Below, one piece after another: positions 6,400 through 12,494 of a DNA stretch of 16,693 nt. Position 1 is the first letter of the stretch. Every line of letters begins with the position of its first letter. Made by a program: the position numbers and the translations under genes. The notes beneath the pieces are model-generated. The model was not told where the DNA came from, made no database searches, and worked only from the letters and a program-made list of their open reading frames with translations. This DNA comes from Terriglobia bacterium (GTDB taxonomy: Bacteria > Acidobacteriota > Terriglobia > UBA7540): the NCBI GenBank assembly GCA_020072905.1, contig JAIQGB010000031.1:1-16693 (forward strand), written 5' to 3'.

Positions 6400-7005
6400 A
6401 TGAAACAGTGGAACAGATTCATCGTCATGGCACTCGTTTTTTGTATTGGGATCTTGCCGGTGAGCGATGTCGCTGCGCTGGCGGCGGACACGCCGGCCGG
6501 GCCCGAAATGGTGAAGCAACAGCTCGACCAGTTGGGCGTGGGCGCCAACCTGAAGGTGCAGCTTGCGGACGGAAAGAAACTGAAAGGGTCGGTGGTGTCT
6601 TTGGGGGAGGAAGGCTTCGAGCTGAAAGGTAAATCCGCAGATGCTCCCCGCCACATTGCCTACAACAACGTGAACGAGGTCAAGCTAGCCAAGCTCAAGT
6701 ATCGGACGAAGGGCACACCGGACGCGGTTGAGGCGCGACGCGTGGTGCTGGGGTTGGGCGTCGGCCATCACATTCAGGTGAAAACCACGGCGGGCATGAT
6801 GTACCACGGGAACATTCAGTTGATCGATTCTGACTCGTTCACGATGCTACCTGATCACGAAACGACTCCCGTCCAGATCGCGTTCGCTGAGGTGCAGTAC
6901 GTCGAGCAGAACCTGAGCACTGGGGCGAAGGTGGCCATTATCGTGGGAGCAGCGGCTGCAGCCGTCGTGATCGGCTTCTTTGTCTGGTTGGGAAACCAGG
7001 ACTAG
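6400..7005 (+). CDS. Exported protein with two Sm/SH3-like repeats and C-terminal TM
   Basis: The 201-residue product is not a named family I can recognise. It begins with a typical signal peptide (residues 1-29, ending near ALA-AD). Residues about 47-98 and 120-172 look like two copies of one small beta fold. Each starts G-x-x-[LI]-[KQ]-V and continues with a short turn, a glycine strand (LKGSVVSL in copy 1, YHGNIQLI in copy 2), a [GS]F strand, and an I-A-[YF]-x-[ND/E]-V-x-x-V end. That pattern resembles an Sm- or SH3-like barrel. A single hydrophobic helix (about 177-197) precedes a four-residue tail, so the protein is probably membrane-anchored at both ends or at its C-terminus. The start is firm: AAGGAGGAA lies four bases upstream of the ATG. 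It is transcribed alone. Function unknown; an envelope role is inferred. Confidence 0.82.
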   Translation: MKQWNRFIVMALVFCIGILPVSDVAALAADTPAGPEMVKQQLDQLGVGANLKVQLADGKKLKGSVVSLGEEGFELKGKSADAPRHIAYNNVNEVKLAKLKYRTKGTPDAVEARRVVLGLGVGHHIQVKTTAGMMYHGNIQLIDSDSFTMLPDHETTPVQIAFAEVQYVEQNLSTGAKVAIIVGAAAAAVVIGFFVWLGNQD

Positions 7006-7377
7006 CGCGAGAACCGGGATCGCCGCTCGTAGGCCTCGATGGAGGACAGGCGGGGCGTGTCCTCTGGAGGTGCGCGCCAGTGCGGCCTGGTTTTTGCGAG
7101 GGGCAGCTCTGGTCATGGGCCGCGCGTCAACGGAGGGCCCTCCTCGCCCCCGCAGAGGGCCGCGACAACGGGAGCGATGGGTCACCGCCACAGCGACTGT
7201 CGGCGCGAACTGGCACCGACGCCGGAATCTTTCGGTTTTCCCAAGTCGTCGCAAACGGACCGGAGCCACACTCGCTGATTCTGGAGCCACTTAACCGGAA
7301 GGCGCTGCTGGTCCGAATCTTGCGCAAGGAGGGGCAACGGCCGCAACGGACGCGGTCTTTTCGTAGGAAGGTGAATT
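7006..7377. other. 372-base intergenic stretch, no gene seen
   Basis: No frame in this stretch combines a start, a ribosome binding site and a recognisable product. It contains a perfect 12-base palindrome, GGAGGGCCCTCC, at 7132-7143, in a GC-rich part that could act as a terminator stem after the gene ending at 7005. An unused SD-like AAGGAGG lies near 7327. The ribosome binding site GGAAGG of the next gene lies at 7366-7371. Confidence 0.4.
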
Positions 7378-7884
7378 ATGAAGCGACTTATCGCGACGGC
7401 TGCATGGTTCGTGTTTCTGCCGCTCCTTGCCACAGCGCAAGTTTCCGATTATTCCAAAGGCCATGGGTATGCCTACTTTGCGCCGGGAGCCATGGTTCAT
7501 ACTGGTTGCGGCGAGTGCGCCAGGGCGACTGCCCACGTCGGGGCAGGCGGGGAAGGATTCCTTACCCGTAATCTGGGCCTCGGCGCCGACATCGGCTATC
7601 TGGCCCCGATGCGCAGTTGGGGAGATGGGATTGGGACATTCTCCCCCAACTTCGTCGTTCGTTTCCGGGCTAAGGACGACGAAAACAAAGTCGAGCCGTT
7701 CGTTACCGGGGGCTACACGCTTTTCTTCCGCTCCGGTACCGCGAACGGCTTCAACGTTGGCGGCGGGGTCAACTACTGGTTCAAGGATCATGTCGGGCTT
7801 CGGTTCGAGCTCCGCGACAACGTCTGGACCGAATTCGGAACCGTTCACTATGTCGGCTTCCGCATCGGCGTGACCTTCCGGTGA
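7378..7884 (+). CDS. Small outer-membrane beta-barrel-like protein, copy 1
   Basis: The 168-residue product has a clear signal peptide (cleavage likely after residue 20, ATA-QV). About 148 mature residues follow with alternating hydrophobic and polar residues, frequent glycine turns and a C-terminal strand FRIGVTFR. The pattern fits an eight-stranded OmpA/OmpW-like outer-membrane barrel of the small OMP_b-brl type; the role is not known. Two cysteines at 44 and 47 (HTGCGEC) could form a disulfide or bind metal in an extracellular loop. GGAAGG stands before the ATG. The following gene encodes a paralog sharing the strand order, the G-G-E-G and GGGVNYW motifs and an almost identical C-terminus, so the two arose by tandem duplication and are probably co-transcribed. 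Confidence 0.8.
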   Translation: MKRLIATAAWFVFLPLLATAQVSDYSKGHGYAYFAPGAMVHTGCGECARATAHVGAGGEGFLTRNLGLGADIGYLAPMRSWGDGIGTFSPNFVVRFRAKDDENKVEPFVTGGYTLFFRSGTANGFNVGGGVNYWFKDHVGLRFELRDNVWTEFGTVHYVGFRIGVTFR

Positions 7885-7940
7885 ACGCCAGGATGCACCC
7901 TCGGACCCTCCGAGAGACCCCCTGGCCTTGGGAGCAAGCG

Positions 7941-8447
7941 ATGGTAAAGGCGGTTCCCGGATTACTGGCTCTGTTGCTTTGGCCCACCACCGCCTGGGCA
8001 CAACAGTCGGGGAGTTACGTCTACGCGTTTGGGGGACCGGTAATCGTCCCGCGAAGTGCCTTCACGTGCTGGAACGGGAGCTTCCTCCACGTGGGAGGAG
8101 GCGGCGAGGGTCGCCTAACAGACAGATTCGCTCTGGGCGGCGAGTTGGGCGTCTTGAAGCCGCTGACCAATCGATACGCCGTCACTTCCGGCCTGGCCTC
8201 CGTGACGCCCGCCTATCATTTCATTCCCAAGGATTCGAATCGCAAGATCGATCCGTTCGTTGATGGCGGACTCTCCTTGTTGTTTGGAAGAGGAGGCGCA
8301 ATGGCGGTCCATTACGGTGGTGGAGTCAACTACTGGGTCGGGCGCCGGACGGGCCTACGCCTGGAATTCCGCCATCACCTATGGTCGCCTGAGGCAGGAG
8401 AAGTCATCCACCTCGTTGGCTTCCGCATCGGCGTAACCTTCCGCTGA
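7941..8447 (+). CDS. Small outer-membrane beta-barrel-like protein, copy 2
   Basis: The 168-residue product is a paralog of the preceding gene. From the ATG at 7941 it has a signal peptide (MVKAVPGLLALLLWPTTAWA-QQ) and mature sequence that aligns along its length with copy 1, including HVGGGGEG, YGGGVNYW, the LR-E-R strand and the final VGFRIGVTFR. I chose 7941 because GGGAG precedes it and the signal peptide then starts at residue 1. A GTG at 7881 and an ATG at 7893 are in frame but would put a polar extension before the signal sequence. Of the two nearby cysteines in copy 1 only one is kept here. It begins 56 bases after copy 1, probably in the same transcript. Function is unknown; an outer-membrane location is inferred. 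Confidence 0.78.
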   Translation: MVKAVPGLLALLLWPTTAWAQQSGSYVYAFGGPVIVPRSAFTCWNGSFLHVGGGGEGRLTDRFALGGELGVLKPLTNRYAVTSGLASVTPAYHFIPKDSNRKIDPFVDGGLSLLFGRGGAMAVHYGGGVNYWVGRRTGLRLEFRHHLWSPEAGEVIHLVGFRIGVTFR

Positions 8448-8809
8448 TCGGAGGTCAGGGCGGAGTTTGCGCCGGAAGCCGGGTGGGCCCGGCGCGCCCT
8501 GCCCGAACCGTCTACCCGCATCCTGTGAATCCCCTCCCAGGCCTCACGGCATCCATCTTTCCAACCTCCTTGCCGTCCGGGCGATGGGATTGCCTTTCAG
8601 TGTCGGCAGATTCCAGCAACCCGGCACCCGAACCCACTCCCTGGCCTAGAGCGAAGTTATTGAATCCGCGATAGTTAGCCATTGGGAGGACTGGAACTCC
8701 GTTTGCGTCACCCCATGCTGTGAGATGGAGGGAGTTCGGCGGGGACAGATCCTGAGCGGAGCAAGAAATGGTCGCAGTATGGCCGTCAAGACCGAGTTTT
8801 GGAGAACAA
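8448..8809. other. 362-base stretch without a convincing gene
   Basis: The best frame here is on the minus strand (8512-8880, about 122 codons). It lacks a ribosome binding site, crosses the start of the possible plus-strand gene at 8810, and shows no motif. The plus-strand frames are proline- and serine-rich and look non-coding. No hairpin, promoter or RNA gene was recognised. Confidence 0.4.
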
Positions 8810-9232
8810 ATGGCGGAGGTTGTGCTCGCCACCGCGCTGGCCCTCCCTCTGATCTTCGCCTTCGCCGAACTGCGTGGCACTCAGCTCGCGGGGATTGCAA
8901 CCGAGCCGAAACTAGCTGACACTCCGCAAAAATCGAGTGCAACGCCGACCGCCGAGCGGCTATCGTCTCCCGTGCGGGTAGTTCTTTCGGGGGGAGGAGA
9001 CGGCGATATCTCGGTTCGAGATTCACGGGTGGCCCTCCTGGTGGAGGCAATCAGTCTCGCGGGCGACGTCTCGAAAAGCGCGGCCGAAGGTGAAGCGGGG
9101 CCGGGAACCGTCAATGCCGACGAACCCGTGAAGACCATCGCTGAACGCGTTCCTCTCGATCGCAAAGCCGGGCGCCTTACTCGGCCCTCACTTGCTCGAG
9201 TGTCCGAAACGCCCAGCGAGCCGATGCAATGA
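8810..9232 (+). CDS. Possible small exported hypothetical protein
   Basis: The frame from the ATG at 8810 gives 140 residues. GGAGA lies five bases upstream, and the first 20 residues (VVLATALALPLIFAFA) form a plausible signal peptide or membrane anchor. The rest is polar, rich in Ser, Thr, Ala, Glu and Pro, with no cysteine and no recognisable domain. Codon use keeps a G/C preference at third positions, in line with neighbouring genes. An in-frame ATG at 8768 would add 14 residues before the hydrophobic segment and has no better ribosome binding site. It is separated from the barrel genes by 362 bases. It may be a real lineage-specific gene or a chance frame. Confidence 0.42.
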   Translation: MAEVVLATALALPLIFAFAELRGTQLAGIATEPKLADTPQKSSATPTAERLSSPVRVVLSGGGDGDISVRDSRVALLVEAISLAGDVSKSAAEGEAGPGTVNADEPVKTIAERVPLDRKAGRLTRPSLARVSETPSEPMQ

Positions 9233-9439
9233 GCTGTTCGTGAGCGTCCCAGACAAGGAGTGAAAGTCGATTCCTATGTGAGGTCAACTGCGTGCCGTGC
9301 TGATTGCCGCCAGCGATAGGCAGACTGAGGCGCCAGCCCGACGGCGCGCCGTGGCTAATACGCATCACGAGAGGGGGCTCCGATCAGTCAGATCAGGCTC
9401 GACGAGATTCCCGGGAACCCGGCGGGAGCGGACTCGCGG

Positions 9440-10024
9440 CTATGCGCCCTCAAGCTGACGGAAAGTTTCCGGAGCATCCACGTCGAGCAGAATTCCCGGA
9501 TCATCGACTTCCACAAATTGCGTTGCGTCGCGATGCCTCCGGAGGACCGTATTCGCGCCTTCGGTGGGACCCAGGCTCAGCAGTTCGGGGAAGAGCGCAC
9601 GGCTGATGACCACCGGGTGGCCGCGCCGGCCTTGATGGGTGGGAATCACGACTGGAGGGCGGGACCCGCGGAAGGATTCGATAAGTTGCCGCAGGGTGGC
9701 GGCGGAGACGGCTGGATGATCTACCAGGCAGAGAACGGCAGCTTCGAGGTCCGGCGCGTCGAGTGCCCGCAGTCCCGCTTGCAGCGATGATGTTTGCCCA
9801 AGGCGGTACTTCGCGTTGACGACCACTTCCACGCCGGACAATTTGGTCGCGCGTTGGATTTCCTCGGCGTGATGGCCCAGCACGACGGCGATGCGCTCGA
9901 TGCCCGCCTCGTTCAACGTCGCAACGATGGTTTCCAGGAAGGTTTGTCCGCGGTAGGTGAGCAGCGCCTTGTCGCGCCCCATGCGGCTCGATTCACCGGC
10001 GGCAAGTATCAATCCTGCGATCAT
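9440..10024 (-). CDS. MobA-like nucleotidyltransferase (Mo cofactor type)
   Basis: The 194-residue product is an NTP_transf_3/MobA-like enzyme. It has the nucleotide-binding motif LILAAGESSRMGRDK at residues 5-19, the metal-binding VDHP at 101-104 (DQP in many relatives), and GHPVVI at 136-140. Close families are molybdenum cofactor cytidylyltransferases (MocA type) and guanylyltransferases. With an XdhC/CoxI-like gene upstream, the cytidylyltransferase role, which makes the MCD form used by xanthine dehydrogenase and CO dehydrogenase enzymes, is more likely than MobA itself; this is inference. The start at 10024 places the LAAG motif at the N-terminus as usual. No good ribosome binding site is present, and an inverted repeat lies immediately upstream. 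It follows the XdhC-like gene by 68 bases. Confidence 0.85.
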   Translation of the reverse strand: MIAGLILAAGESSRMGRDKALLTYRGQTFLETIVATLNEAGIERIAVVLGHHAEEIQRATKLSGVEVVVNAKYRLGQTSSLQAGLRALDAPDLEAAVLCLVDHPAVSAATLRQLIESFRGSRPPVVIPTHQGRRGHPVVISRALFPELLSLGPTEGANTVLRRHRDATQFVEVDDPGILLDVDAPETFRQLEGA

Positions 10025-10032
10025 ACAAGAAA

Positions 10033-10114
10033 GGGAGTAGGGAATAGGGAGTCGGGAGTAGGAGGAAGAACACAGGGTCTTTGCCCGACTCCCTACTCCC
10101 GACTCCCTACTCCC
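10033..10114. repeat. Inverted repeat between the XdhC-like and MobA-like genes
   Basis: Two arms of about 30 bases (10033-10062 and 10085-10114) are reverse complements with roughly four mismatches, separated by 22 bases. Both are iterations of GGGAGTAGGGAGTCGGGAGT. The right arm supplies the last codons (GVGSRE) and the stop of the XdhC-like gene, and the left arm ends eight bases before the start of the MobA-like gene. It may form a strong hairpin in the shared transcript and reduce or couple expression of the second gene. Confidence 0.65.
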
Positions 10115-10920
10115 GTTTTCCGTTGCGTCGAGAGGGATGGGACGGACGTCGCAGCGTTGCGCCGCACGGCGACCATTTCGGCGACGATGGCGACGGCAAT
10201 TTCTTCCGGCGTGAGCGCCCCGATATCGAGGCCGACGGGCGAGTGTACGCGCTCGAGCTTCTCCGCGGGCACGCCCTCGCCTTCCAGAATCTTGGCGATT
10301 TCGATGAACTTGCGCTTTGAGCCGATCATGCCGATGTACCGCGCCGGCGTCGTGAGCGCCCAGCGCAGGCAAGTCAGGTCCCCCTTGTGCCCGCGCGTGA
10401 CGAGTATCAGGTAGGAGAACTCGTTAATTCGAAGCTTCGGGAAAATCTCTTCCCAGGGACCGGCGAGGGTCTCCGCCGCCTCCGGAAAGCGCTCCTTGTT
10501 GGCGAAGGCCGGGCGGTCATCCAGCACCACGGTGTCGAAACCCGTGATGTTAGCGACTTTCGAAACGTAAAGCGAAACGTGGCCGCCCCCGAAGATGAAA
10601 GCCGTGGGCACGGCAAGGATTGGCTCAACGAAAATATCCAGCGAGCCCCCGCAGATCAAGCCGTTGTCATACTCAGGCTGGGTGTTGAGATTGAAGTGCA
10701 GGCGGCGCGGCTTCTCCTCGCGCATTACGTCCTGCGCCACGGACCAGACTTCCGCCTCGACGCAGCCGCCGCCCACCGTGCCGACGATCGAGCCGTCGTC
10801 TCGAATCAGGATCTTCGAGCTCTCGTAGCTCGGAATCGAACCCTGCACCTGAATGATGGTGGCGAGCGCGGCCTTGCGGCCTTCTTTCCTCAGCTTGGCG
10901 ATCTCCGCAAAGATGTCCAT
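10093..10920 (-). CDS. XdhC/CoxI-family molybdenum-enzyme maturation protein
   Basis: The 275-residue product is a full XdhC/CoxI-family protein. The N-terminal XdhC domain has GSIPSYE (27-33), GTVGGGCVE (47-55) and CGG (90-92). The C-terminal Rossmann-like domain has FGGGHV (110-115), VTRGHKGD (174-181), YIGMIGSKRK (195-204) and HSPVGLDIGA (226-235). Family members bind the molybdenum cofactor and help insert its sulfurated form into xanthine dehydrogenase or CO dehydrogenase. The enzyme itself is not in this window. The last six residues (GVGSRE) are encoded by an inverted repeat and are not conserved, which suggests the original stop was displaced. The start at 10920 fits the family N-terminus. 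The MobA-like gene follows in the same operon. Confidence 0.9.
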   Translation of the reverse strand: MDIFAEIAKLRKEGRKAALATIIQVQGSIPSYESSKILIRDDGSIVGTVGGGCVEAEVWSVAQDVMREEKPRRLHFNLNTQPEYDNGLICGGSLDIFVEPILAVPTAFIFGGGHVSLYVSKVANITGFDTVVLDDRPAFANKERFPEAAETLAGPWEEIFPKLRINEFSYLILVTRGHKGDLTCLRWALTTPARYIGMIGSKRKFIEIAKILEGEGVPAEKLERVHSPVGLDIGALTPEEIAVAIVAEMVAVRRNAATSVPSLSTQRKTGVGSRE

Positions 10921-10923
10921 CGG

Positions 10924-10940
10924 TACTCTGCAGTAGAGTA
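10924..10940 (-). promoter_or_regulatory. Perfect 6-bp inverted repeat before the XdhC-like start
   Basis: TACTCT (10924-10929) and AGAGTA (10935-10940) form a perfect inverted repeat with a five-base loop, ending four bases before the start codon. The position covers the region where a ribosome binding site would lie. It could be an operator or a small hairpin that hides the start; no regulator for it is obvious. Confidence 0.3.
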
Positions 10941-11107
10941 AACAGCCCTCGCCGCCATGTCAACGAAAGATGGTTCGCCGCCCGTTAGCCTTCCCCGGCG
11001 AGTCTGGAGATCTGCTCCCAAAGGGAAGGCGCGCTAAAGGTGAGCGCCGCCCCAGGATTTTGCAGAGGAGCCGCTCTTGACCGACAGTAGGAACGAGGGT
11101 TATGCTT

Positions 11108-11128
11108 CCATTTTGGAACCATTTTGGA
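11108..11128 (+). promoter_or_regulatory. Two 10-bp direct repeats, likely antitoxin operator
   Basis: CCATTTTGGA occurs twice, at 11108-11117 and 11119-11128, spaced by 11 bases, one helical turn. With the preceding T each half is itself a TCCA/TGGA inverted repeat. It ends 11 bases before the ATG of the ribbon-helix-helix antitoxin. Such antitoxins usually repress their own operon through paired sites of this type, so an autoregulatory operator is likely. The second copy overlaps the ribosome binding site. Confidence 0.45.
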
Positions 11129-11139
11129 GGCGAGAGAAA

Positions 11140-11382
11140 ATGCCGACCCTCACCATCAAGAAACTTCCCGCGCGGCTGCACACCCGGCTGAAGCGGCAGG
11201 CGGCCGCGCACCGCCGCAGCATCAATAGCGAAGCCATCGAGTGCCTGGAGAAGGCCCTGAGCGAACCTGCGCTCGATCCCGAAGCCTTCCTGGCTCACAT
11301 CCGTGCCCGGCGTGAGAGAAACCGGAACATCTATGCGACGGAGCGAAGCTTGCGCGCCGCCAGGAATTGGGGGCGCAAGTGA
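11140..11382 (+). CDS. FitA/VapB-like ribbon-helix-helix antitoxin
   Basis: From the ATG at 11140 the product has 80 residues. Residues 2-40 form a ribbon-helix-helix: the strand PTLTIKKLP, helix A around LHTRLKRQAAAHRRS, and the helix INSEAIECLEKALS, as in FitA-type antitoxins. The C-terminal tail (about 45-80) is highly charged and would wrap the toxin. GGAGG lies nine bases upstream. Longer in-frame starts have no such site. The stop codon overlaps the toxin's GTG start by four bases (GTGA), so the two are coupled. The paired direct repeats before the start fit autoregulation by the antitoxin, alone or with the toxin. Confidence 0.87.
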   Translation: MPTLTIKKLPARLHTRLKRQAAAHRRSINSEAIECLEKALSEPALDPEAFLAHIRARRERNRNIYATERSLRAARNWGRK

Positions 11383-11792
11383 TTGTCGTGGATACGAACG
11401 TCATCGCCTATCTGCTGATTCGAACCCCCCATTCTGCGGATGCCGACCGGGTGAGGGCGCAGGACTCCGACTGGGCAGCCCCTTTCCTTTGGAGGTCGGA
11501 GTTTCGAAACGTCTTGGCGCGTTATCTGGCTGCTGGCCTCATGGACCTGAGGACAGCCCTGGAGTACTACCGTGACGCTGAGCGTCTCATGCAAGGCAGG
11601 GAATCGCACGCGGATACGGCCGCGGTTTTGACTCTGGCCGCCCAGACCGGTTGCTCGGCTTATGATTGCGAGTTCGTGGCCCTGGCGCAAGAGCTCGGCG
11701 TGCTGCTGGTGACTTCGGACCGGAAGCTGGCGGCGAAGTTCAAACCCACAGCCATCCCGCTCCAGGAGTACGTGCGGTCGGCGCGGCCGTAG
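11379..11792 (+). CDS. vapC: PIN-domain toxin (VapC/FitB-like)
   Basis: The 137-residue product is a PIN-domain endoribonuclease. All four acidic positions of the active site are present: D5 (VVDTNV), E41 (WRSEFRN), D96 (SAYDCEF) and D114 (VTSDRKL). Members cleave tRNA or rRNA and are held inactive by the cognate antitoxin. The GTG at 11379 was chosen because the protein then begins VIVVDTNV, the usual PIN start, and because it overlaps the antitoxin stop by four bases. Four codons upstream in the same frame also give an ATG, but it would lie inside the antitoxin gene and break the motif's usual position. Specificity for an RNA target cannot be read. Confidence 0.88.
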   Translation: MIVVDTNVIAYLLIRTPHSADADRVRAQDSDWAAPFLWRSEFRNVLARYLAAGLMDLRTALEYYRDAERLMQGRESHADTAAVLTLAAQTGCSAYDCEFVALAQELGVLLVTSDRKLAAKFKPTAIPLQEYVRSARP

Positions 11793-11855
11793 TCAACTCG
11801 CCACCAATGTGGTATAGACTCTGCGGAAGAAGCCCCACGCTGCAGAGGATTCTCC

Positions 11856-12455
11856 ATGAATGGCCAAGAGATTCATCCCGGACGCTGGTACTACGGTCTG
11901 GCGGCTTTCATCTTTGTGGGGGGCTGGGTGTGCTTCGGGATCTTTCTCTGGAGGAACCTGAGCGGCCTCGCCGATCAGCTCCAGCAGGTCGTCGTGCCCG
12001 GCAAGGCCCGGCTCAACCTCCAGCCGCCCGGCAAGTACACGGTCTACTACGAATACGAGAGCGTGGTCGGCTCCAAGATCTATTCGACCGGGCGAACCTT
12101 CTCCGGTCTCGATGTGACGCTTTCCTCCGCAGCCACTGGAAAGCAAGTCGCACTCTCGCGAACCGACGTGGACTCCACCTATTCCTTGGGTGGACGATCC
12201 GGCGCGGCGGTCTTTGATTTCAGCATCGACCGGCCGGGCGCTTACGAGCTGGCCGCGCATTACCCGGAGGGTGAGGAAGGCCCGGAGGTGGTACTCGCCG
12301 TCGGACAGGGCTTCACCGGTCGGATCCTGGTGACGGTGTTCGGCGCGCTGGGCATCGTCTTTGGTTCGATGGCCCTGGCTGTGGCCGTCGCCGTAATTAC
12401 CGCCGTCAAGCGCCACAATGCGGCCAAGAGGGCGAAGGACCGATACGCTTTGTAA
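11856..12455 (+). CDS. Two-TM membrane protein with extracytoplasmic beta domain
   Basis: The 199-residue product is not a named family. It has a membrane helix at about residues 13-33 (YYGLAAFIFVGGWVCFGIFL) and a second at about 157-183. Between them lie about 120 residues rich in beta-type alternation (GKYTVYYEYES, TGKQVALSRTD, AAVFDFSIDRPGAYELAAHY). The tail KRHNAAKRAKDR is strongly basic, which under the positive-inside rule puts both termini in the cytoplasm and the beta domain outside. GAGG lies eight bases before the ATG. It follows the toxin gene by 63 bases on the same strand but is probably a separate unit. Function is unknown; a sensing or envelope role is inference. Confidence 0.78.
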   Translation: MNGQEIHPGRWYYGLAAFIFVGGWVCFGIFLWRNLSGLADQLQQVVVPGKARLNLQPPGKYTVYYEYESVVGSKIYSTGRTFSGLDVTLSSAATGKQVALSRTDVDSTYSLGGRSGAAVFDFSIDRPGAYELAAHYPEGEEGPEVVLAVGQGFTGRILVTVFGALGIVFGSMALAVAVAVITAVKRHNAAKRAKDRYAL

Positions 12456-12494
12456 GCCTCACTTGTCTTACCAAACTCACTTGGGAGGCCTTTG

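Noticed and set aside
7291..8001. Minus-strand frame of 236 codons opposite the first barrel gene
   Set aside because: Shadow of a plus-strand gene that has a signal peptide, a ribosome binding site and a paralog next to it.
8512..8880. Minus-strand frame of 122 codons in the stretch between the barrel genes and the next possible gene
   Set aside because: No ribosome binding site, no recognisable motif, and it overlaps the start of the plus-strand candidate. It cannot be excluded but is not supported.
10960..11298. Minus-strand frame of 112 codons opposite the first antitoxin
   Set aside because: It overlaps the antitoxin coding region entirely and lacks a start signal; the plus-strand gene has motif, ribosome binding site and coupled toxin.
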